A stretch of DNA of 17,703 nt, taken from assembly GCF_022712295.1 (NCBI RefSeq), contig NZ_JALAGT010000166.1:1-17703 (forward strand), written 5' to 3'. Made by a program: the position numbers and the translations under genes. Below are positions 14,306 through 17,703 of this stretch, in pieces. Under the pieces are notes generated by a model. The model made no database searches. It was given only the letters and a program-made list of their open reading frames with translations, and was not told the DNA's origin. Each line of letters begins with the position of its first letter. The stretch's first letter is position 1. The stretch is from Galactobacter sp. (GTDB taxonomy: Bacteria > Actinomycetota > Actinomycetes > Actinomycetales > Micrococcaceae).

Positions 14306-14676
14306 CGCAACCCCTCCAAACGATCCCGCACCACAGCCTCAGTCACCCACAACGACTCCGCCAACTCGAACACATCCGTGGACCAACACAGAGCGGACTC
14401 GAGCGCATCATCCGGGATCAACAACCTGGCCGTCTCCGCACGCACCGCGGCCTCTATCCGCGACGGCTGCGCACCCTGATGCCCATGATGCAGGTGCACC
14501 AACTCATGCGTGAGCGTGCACCGCCGCTCCACCTGCGTTACCAGGCGGGCCCGGTTCAGGTAGATCGTCATGGACGACGGGTCGCACAGGCCAAGGATCC
14601 GCCACGGCATATTCGCCGGCCACGACACCTTGACGCCAAGTTCACGCACCACACGCCACGGATGAAACCTAGTCAC
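14296..14676 (-). CDS. ImmA/IrrE family metallopeptidase
   Basis: Zinc-peptidase-like protein with the HELVHLHHGH motif (HExxH at residues 57-61 with this start), preceded by a strand pattern ILGLCDPSSMTIYLNRARL and followed by an Arg/Glu helix (RIEAAVRAETARLLIP) typical of ImmA/IrrE proteins. In ICEBs1-type systems ImmA cleaves the partner repressor to trigger excision. The repressor-like gene lies directly upstream here. The frame is open to 14805, but that would lie within the repressor gene, so I prefer the GTG at 14676 or TTG at 14682 just after the repressor stop. Neither has a strong ribosome site, which suggests coupling. The 126-residue product is a normal size for phage ImmA-like proteins. 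Confidence 0.8.
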   Translation of the reverse strand: MTRFHPWRVVRELGVKVSWPANMPWRILGLCDPSSMTIYLNRARLVTQVERRCTLTHELVHLHHGHQGAQPSRIEAAVRAETARLLIPDDALESALCWSTDVFELAESLWVTEAVVRDRLEGLRCV

Positions 14677-14710
14677 CCACAAATCGGAGCATGAGACCCC
14701 GACAGAATGG

Positions 14711-15223
14711 TCAGGCCGGTTCGTCGTTCCCCGTGTCCTGCGACTCCTCGCCGCGCTCATCCAGGCGCGCACGCTCCTGCTCCGCCCCGGACTCATCTGG
14801 CGCATCCTGAGCAGCTAGCCTCAGCTGCTCGGGTGTGAGCTCCGGGGTATCGGAGTCACCACCCTCCACCTGGTCCTGCCACCACAGGAGCTGTTTCGCC
14901 GTGTTCACGATGAGTCGCTGTGACTCAGAAGGCAGGTCCGCTGCACCATGCACCACTAGGTCATGAGCGCCGGGCGCCCCGCTGCCCAGATCAGTCTCGA
15001 GTGACCGAGCAAACGCAAGGACGACCTCATGCGCTGGTACTCCGAGACCTTGAATCAGACCGCGCATGGCCTTCGTGGTGGGCATGTCCTTGAGTGGACG
15101 CGTCGTATAGGAGCTGATCTGGGCCCTGGTGATCTGGCCACCTGACCGCTTGGCGATGTCGGTGTAGGTGAGTTCGCCGCGGTGGGCGTTGATGTAGGCC
15201 GCGATGGGCGTTTCGTTCGTCAT
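14711..15223 (-). CDS. phage repressor-like helix-turn-helix regulator
   Basis: A 170-residue protein with an N-terminal XRE-like DNA-binding region (about 8-65: GELTYTDIAKRSGGQITRAQISSYTTRPLKDMP then KAMRGLIQGLGVPAHEVVLAF), a middle segment of unknown fold and an acidic, probably disordered C-terminal tail (about 120-170, rich in Asp and Glu). It is the first gene of the leftward operon with immA-like and integrase genes, and faces a Cro-like gene across a region with repeated TGTCTACA sites. It is thus the best candidate for the immunity repressor and the likely substrate of the ImmA-like protease (inference). No LexA-type Ser/Lys autoprotease motif is visible, which fits ImmA-dependent rather than self-cleavage. 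The ATG at 15223 lacks a clear ribosome site. Confidence 0.78.
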   Translation of the reverse strand: MTNETPIAAYINAHRGELTYTDIAKRSGGQITRAQISSYTTRPLKDMPTTKAMRGLIQGLGVPAHEVVLAFARSLETDLGSGAPGAHDLVVHGAADLPSESQRLIVNTAKQLLWWQDQVEGGDSDTPELTPEQLRLAAQDAPDESGAEQERARLDERGEESQDTGNDEPA

Positions 15224-15276
15224 GGGATCACGTTCTCAGGTAGTCGCTGGCACTGGTAGGCCCCTCCGAAAGCACG

Positions 15277-15440
15277 CGTCTACACGCGGCAACGGCGCGA
15301 CGCGGGGCATGTGTCTACAAATATACCGGCGTGCCTACGACACGACCACTTGCCATCAGGTGTGCATGCCAGACACGTCTGTCTACTCACAGTTGCGCAA
15401 CACCCCGAAAAGTGTCTACAGTGCGTGTCTACAAGACACG
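15277..15440. promoter_or_regulatory. operator array of TGTCTACA-like sites in the divergent control region
   Basis: Six copies of a TGTCTACA-like octamer lie between the divergent regulator genes: 15277-15284 (CGTCTACA), 15312-15319 (TGTCTACA), 15332-15339 (TGCCTACG), 15380-15387 (TGTCTACT), 15413-15420 (TGTCTACA) and 15426-15433 (TGTCTACA). Each fits a TGTnnACA palindrome. The last is inside a 7-bp inverted repeat CGTGTCT-ACA-AGACACG (15424-15440). Two copies overlap or follow the rightward -10 box, the right position for repression. They are the likely binding sites of the repressor or the Cro-like protein. Confidence 0.6.
15393..15422 (+). promoter_or_regulatory. rightward early promoter of the element
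   Basis: TTGCGC at 15393-15398 and TACAGT at 15417-15422 are 18 bp apart. The -10 box is embedded in one of the TGTCTACA sites. Start of transcription would fall near 15429, giving a leader of about 50-95 nt depending on the start codon used. Confidence 0.5.
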
Positions 15441-15522
15441 TTGCGAATTCGCAGCACACACCCGGAAGGAACCACGAATGACCCGCCACTTCAACCGCAA
15501 CAACTGGAAGGAGGGGACCTAC

Positions 15523-15801
15523 ATGCGAGTCAAGGACCCCACTACCATCCGCATGCTCATGGACAGCAAGAGCCTCGCCGTCCGCGACATCGCCAGACTC
15601 AGCACCGGGACCTCATACGAGGTCCGACACGCTGCAGTCGGGCACGTCGTCAGCGGCTTCCGTAGCACCATCAATCCAAAGACCGCCACCGCCATCGCCA
15701 ATGCGCTCCACGTCAGTGTCGAATCCCTCTTCGACATCGAGAACGACCGCGACCGCGAATGGATCAACGCCTACGCCAACAGCCTCAAGGCGGTGGCGTG
15801 A
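15523..15801 (+). CDS. XRE-family helix-turn-helix regulator (Cro-like)
   Basis: A 92-residue DNA-binding protein: DPTTIRMLMDSKSLAVRDIARLSTG, then VGHVVSGFRSTINPKTATAIANALHVSVESLF, the five-helix arrangement of XRE regulators. It is the first gene of the rightward operon and faces the repressor, so a Cro-like or early-control role is likely. Two starts are possible. ATG 15478 (107 residues) has AAGGA upstream, and ATG 15523 has an even stronger AAGGAGGGG at good spacing. The 15 extra residues (TRHFNRNNWKEGT) lie outside the domain, so I chose 15523, but both may be used. Its TGA overlaps the ATG of the next gene (TGATG). Confidence 0.72.
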   Translation: MRVKDPTTIRMLMDSKSLAVRDIARLSTGTSYEVRHAAVGHVVSGFRSTINPKTATAIANALHVSVESLFDIENDRDREWINAYANSLKAVA

Positions 15802-16091
15802 TGTCCGCGCAGCCAATGGCTCTGGAACTCGACCCGGACGTGTGGCGCGACTCCGTCCTCGACCTGATCGACGCGAAGTGCCGGCGCGGCGAACGGTTCA
15901 CGTCCGACGACTTGCACGAGGTCGGCGAACCGCCGCACCCGAACGCGTGGGGGTCAGTGATCCGCACCGCGAAGGGCCGCAAGATGATCCGACCGGTCAT
16001 GACCGCGTACACGCGACGCCGCGCAGGACACGGGCGCCTCGTCCACACGTGGGAACCCGACCCGGCCACCTACAGGCCCCAGGTGGCCTGA
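15801..16091 (+). CDS. winged-helix-like phage protein of unknown function
   Basis: A 96-residue protein with a predicted helix-rich N-terminus (DPDVWRDSVLDLIDAKCRRG), RFTSDDLHEVGEPPHPNAWGSVIRTA in the centre and a basic beta-hairpin-like end (MIRPVMTAYTRRRAGHGRLVHTWE). This layout, with an exposed turn before a Trp-containing helix, recalls small winged-helix proteins in actinophage early regions. I do not know a function. The ATG overlaps the preceding stop, and its TGA overlaps the next ATG, so it is part of a translationally coupled run. Confidence 0.65.
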   Translation: MSAQPMALELDPDVWRDSVLDLIDAKCRRGERFTSDDLHEVGEPPHPNAWGSVIRTAKGRKMIRPVMTAYTRRRAGHGRLVHTWEPDPATYRPQVA

Positions 16092-16276
16092 TGCCGCGCA
16101 CCAAGTACCTGACACCCGCCCAGGTCGCCGAAGCGTTGGGCCTGTCCACCTACACGGTCTGCCGGAAGCTCCGCCGCGGCGAACTCGCCGGCATTCGCGC
16201 AGGCGACGGCCCCAAAGCCCCCTGGCGCATCCCCGAAACCGAACTCCAACGCTACGCGGCACGACACGCCGCATAA
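16091..16276 (+). CDS. excisionase-like helix-turn-helix DNA-binding protein
   Basis: A 61-residue protein of the MerR-like/HTH_17 excisionase type: LTPAQVAEALGLSTYTVCRKLRRGELAGIRAG, then PWRIPETELQRYAARHA, which gives the helix-turn-helix and the wing that places an Arg in the groove. Such proteins act as excisionases or control factors that bend attachment-site DNA for the integrase. An integrase is present in the element, so an Xis role is plausible, but gene regulation cannot be excluded. The start is the ATG that shares its A with the previous stop codon. Confidence 0.7.
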   Translation: MPRTKYLTPAQVAEALGLSTYTVCRKLRRGELAGIRAGDGPKAPWRIPETELQRYAARHAA

Positions 16277-16293
16277 CCCAAGAAGGAACCACC

Positions 16294-16416
16294 ATGAGCA
16301 AGACACCGAAGCACCTCGGCCAGTACGACACGAAGCGCGAGAACCGCGACCGCATCTGGTCCCGCGTCCTCGGCCGCCCCGTCCTCAGCAACAGCGGACG
16401 GCGGTCCGCAGCATGA
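16294..16416 (+). CDS. 40-residue basic small protein
   Basis: A short frame from ATG 16294 to TGA 16414-16416, with AAGGAA 7 nt before the start and a 4-base ATGA overlap with the next gene. The product (MSKTPKHLGQYDTKRENRDR and then IWSRVLGRPVLSNSGRRSAA) is strongly basic, with no known motif. The good ribosome site and exact packing between two genes support it as real. Confidence 0.5.
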   Translation: MSKTPKHLGQYDTKRENRDRIWSRVLGRPVLSNSGRRSAA

Positions 16417-17261
16417 CCGCCGCGACCCTCGAGGCCCTGCCCGTGGGCGTGCACGATCACGTGCCCAACGCCGCCTACCATGCCGACGCAGCCGTGGGTT
16501 CCACGACGCTGCGGAACCTGCTGGACCCGGCGAAGGCTGGCCTGTTCGACGAGCACGGTCACGTGCACATGGAGACCACCGACGCGATGCGGTTCGGGAC
16601 ACTCCTGCACTCCATCGTGCTGGAAGCCGACGACCAGCAGGTTGTCGTCCTCCCCTACCAGGAGTTCCGAACCAAGGAGGCTAAGACTGCCCGCGACGAA
16701 GTCCTGGCCGCCGGGAACATCCCGCTCAAGACCACCGAGTGGCTGCAACTCTGCGACGTCCGTGACGCGATCCTCGCCCACCCGTTCGCGAAAGCGCTCC
16801 TGACCGGCGGCGTCTCCGAGCAGACGCTGATCTCGGAGGACGCGGAGACCGGGCTTCGGATCAAGGCCCGCCCCGACCACCGGACCGCGTTCATCGCAGA
16901 CCTCAAGACCTGCCGCGACGCCAACCCGGCGACCGTGGAGCGCCGCACGATCCCCGACTACGGGTATCAGCAAGCCGCGGCCCACTACCAGCAGATCGTG
17001 GCGGACACCGTCACCAACGGCGAACACCTGCCCTTCTACCTCGTCAACGTCGAGAAGACCGCACCGTACCGCGTCTCTGTCGTAGAGATCGGCGACCAGT
17101 ACCTCGAGGACGGGCGCGCCAGGAACCGGCGCGCACTCGACCTCTACGCCCACGGCCTCGCCACCGGCGAATGGCCAACCTGGCCGGACACCTACACAGC
17201 AGAACCACCCACGTGGCTGACCACCCAAACCCAAGACCTCACCAACGAACAGGAAGCCTGA
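16413..17261 (+). CDS. RecE-like PD-(D/E)XK exonuclease (DUF3799 type)
   Basis: A 282-residue phage nuclease of the PD-(D/E)XK superfamily. Motifs in order: MRFGTLLHSIVLE with H66, RIKARPDHRT with D155, the DxK box IADLKTCRDA with D163 and K165, and YGYQQAAAHYQ (183-193), the Q/Y helix of RecB-type nucleases. This set matches the RecE C-terminal/Exo VIII-like family that degrades one DNA strand to load a RecT annealase, and a RecT-like gene begins 3 bases downstream. It probably serves phage recombination and replication. The ATG overlaps the preceding stop. The partner is interrupted, so the pathway is likely broken in this copy. Confidence 0.85.
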   Translation: MTAATLEALPVGVHDHVPNAAYHADAAVGSTTLRNLLDPAKAGLFDEHGHVHMETTDAMRFGTLLHSIVLEADDQQVVVLPYQEFRTKEAKTARDEVLAAGNIPLKTTEWLQLCDVRDAILAHPFAKALLTGGVSEQTLISEDAETGLRIKARPDHRTAFIADLKTCRDANPATVERRTIPDYGYQQAAAHYQQIVADTVTNGEHLPFYLVNVEKTAPYRVSVVEIGDQYLEDGRARNRRALDLYAHGLATGEWPTWPDTYTAEPPTWLTTQTQDLTNEQEA

Positions 17262-17263
17262 CC

Positions 17264-17569
17264 ATGAGCACCGAACTCGACACCACCAACACCGCCGACC
17301 TGGCGACCATCCACCACACGACCGCCCCCGCCAAGGTGGCTACCACCGCCGACACCATCGACCTGATGGCCTGGGCCAACGAACTCTCCGCAGCCCACGA
17401 GATCGCCTCCGCACTGGCCCGAACCTCCGTCGTCCCGGCCACGTTCCGGGGCAAGCCCGACGAGTGCGCCGCCGTGATCCTCGCAGGCAAGGCCCTCGGC
17501 CTCGACCCGCTCACCAGCCTGCAGAACATCTTCGAGGTCAAGGGACGCCCAGCGATGTATGCCAGGTGA
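17264..17569 (+). pseudogene. RecT-like single-strand annealing protein, truncated by IS insertion
   Basis: The first 101 residues of a RecT-family annealase: LMAWANELSAAHEIASALARTSVVPATF, then KPDECAAVILAGKALGLDPLTSLQNIFEVKGRPAMYAR, the conserved early block of these proteins. Full-length relatives run to about 300 residues. The frame ends at TGA 17567-17569 directly after the conserved PAMYAR, and those bases are also the first bases of an IS3-type end. The insertion thus truncates the gene and provides its stop. The ATG at 17264 has AGGAAG 6-10 nt upstream. The product lacks most of the DNA-binding and oligomerisation core and should not anneal DNA. Confidence 0.8.
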
Positions 17570-17703
17570 ATCGTCCCGGGTTTGATTGAGGGGAAGCCTG
17601 ACATCCTGGAAGGATCCCCTCATGGCAGCACCACGGAAGTGCCCAGCAGCGCTTCGGGCGCGAGCGCCCCGCCTGGCGGTCGACGCCCGCCGCGACCCTG
17701 ATA
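17567..17703 (+). mobile_element. IS3-family insertion sequence, left end (runs off the window)
   Basis: The sequence changes abruptly within the recT-like gene to TGAATCGTCCCGGGTTTGAT, a TG-starting terminal repeat of the style of actinobacterial IS3-family elements, followed about 35 bases later by a transposase OrfA start. The right end, target duplication and orfB lie outside the window. Confidence 0.75.
17622..17703 (+). CDS. IS3-family transposase OrfA, partial
   Basis: The frame from ATG 17622 reads MAAPRKCPAALRARAPRLAV and then DARRDPD to the window edge. This is the N-terminal helix of the OrfA helix-turn-helix protein of IS3-type elements, where MAAPRKYPxELRERAIRLAV is usual. AAGGA lies about 8-12 nt upstream. 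The Cys and Ala replacements within PRKxPxxLRxRA are slightly unusual. Only 27 codons are visible. Confidence 0.75.
   Translation, partial: MAAPRKCPAALRARAPRLAVDARRDPD

Larger units (their letters stand above)
13050..17703. mobile_element. integrated phage or phage-like element (left end; continues past the window)
   Basis: The run begins at the rnpB 3' end and contains, in order, integrase, ImmA/IrrE protease and repressor leftward, then a divergent control region and a rightward early operon with Cro-like, excisionase-like, RecE-like and RecT-like genes. This is the lysogeny/early layout of actinobacterial temperate phages and related elements. No structural, packaging or conjugation gene lies within the window, so prophage, satellite or ICE cannot be told apart. 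Confidence 0.8.

Noticed and set aside
14677..14805. Long form of the ImmA-like protein
   Set aside because: The extra 43 codons lie inside the repressor gene in another frame and show only Arg-rich shadow composition.
13202..17703. Second copy of the rnpB 3' end as right attachment site
   Set aside because: No repeat of the GGCCGGCTCATCC segment was found by eye in the rest of the window; the far end must lie outside.
1..17703. tRNA genes or riboswitches
   Set aside because: No cloverleaf with a GGTTCGAATCC-type T arm and no known riboswitch core was noticed by eye in the intergenic gaps.

Overview
The window comes from a high-GC actinobacterium, probably of the order Micrococcales. This rests on the roughly 480-residue glyceraldehyde-3-phosphate dehydrogenase with its N-terminal extension, the actinobacterial peptide deformylase, the DUF1684 protein, a GTG/TTG-rich choice of starts and a type A RNase P RNA. 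The genus cannot be set from sequence alone. Core chromosome (about 6.7-13.05 kb) lies between two accessory regions.

Region 1 (1-6550) is a defence island. It opens with a Y-family DNA polymerase that has lost its N-terminal palm segment, followed by a convergent small membrane protein. Then comes the main interest, a three-gene operon with overlapping stop and start codons (1756-5992) that is a type II CBASS anti-phage system: a cGAS/DncV-like nucleotidyltransferase ending in glycine, a Cap2-type E2-E1 conjugating enzyme, and a 588-residue protein that joins three parts normally described separately. These are a Cap3-type JAB/JAMM isopeptidase, a TIR domain and a SAVED cyclic-oligonucleotide sensor. 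The expected logic is that Cap2 conjugates the cyclase through its C-terminus and primes it, infection triggers cyclic nucleotide synthesis, SAVED binds the messenger, and TIR depletes NAD+. Here the deconjugase and the death effector are one polypeptide. A converging double helix-turn-helix gene, resembling the tail of a serine recombinase, and a long hairpin with a U-tract close the island.

Region 2 (6760-13050) is core genome: a DUF1684 protein, a PF09818 P-loop ATPase (probably leaderless), def, a repeat-rich bidirectional terminator, gap on the opposite strand, a secreted lysine-rich protein, and rnpB.

Region 3 (13050-17703) is an integrated phage or phage-like element whose left end abuts the 3' end of rnpB. 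Four 10-bp-phased repeats that look like integrase arm sites sit between rnpB and the integrase gene. The leftward operon is repressor, ImmA/IrrE protease, integrase. A divergent control region with six TGTCTACA-like sites separates it from a tightly packed rightward operon: Cro-like regulator, winged-helix-like protein, excisionase-like protein, a 40-residue protein, a RecE-like PD-(D/E)XK nuclease and a RecT-like annealase. The recT-like gene is cut after 101 codons by an IS3-family element whose first bases supply the stop codon, so the recombination module and perhaps the whole element is probably defective.
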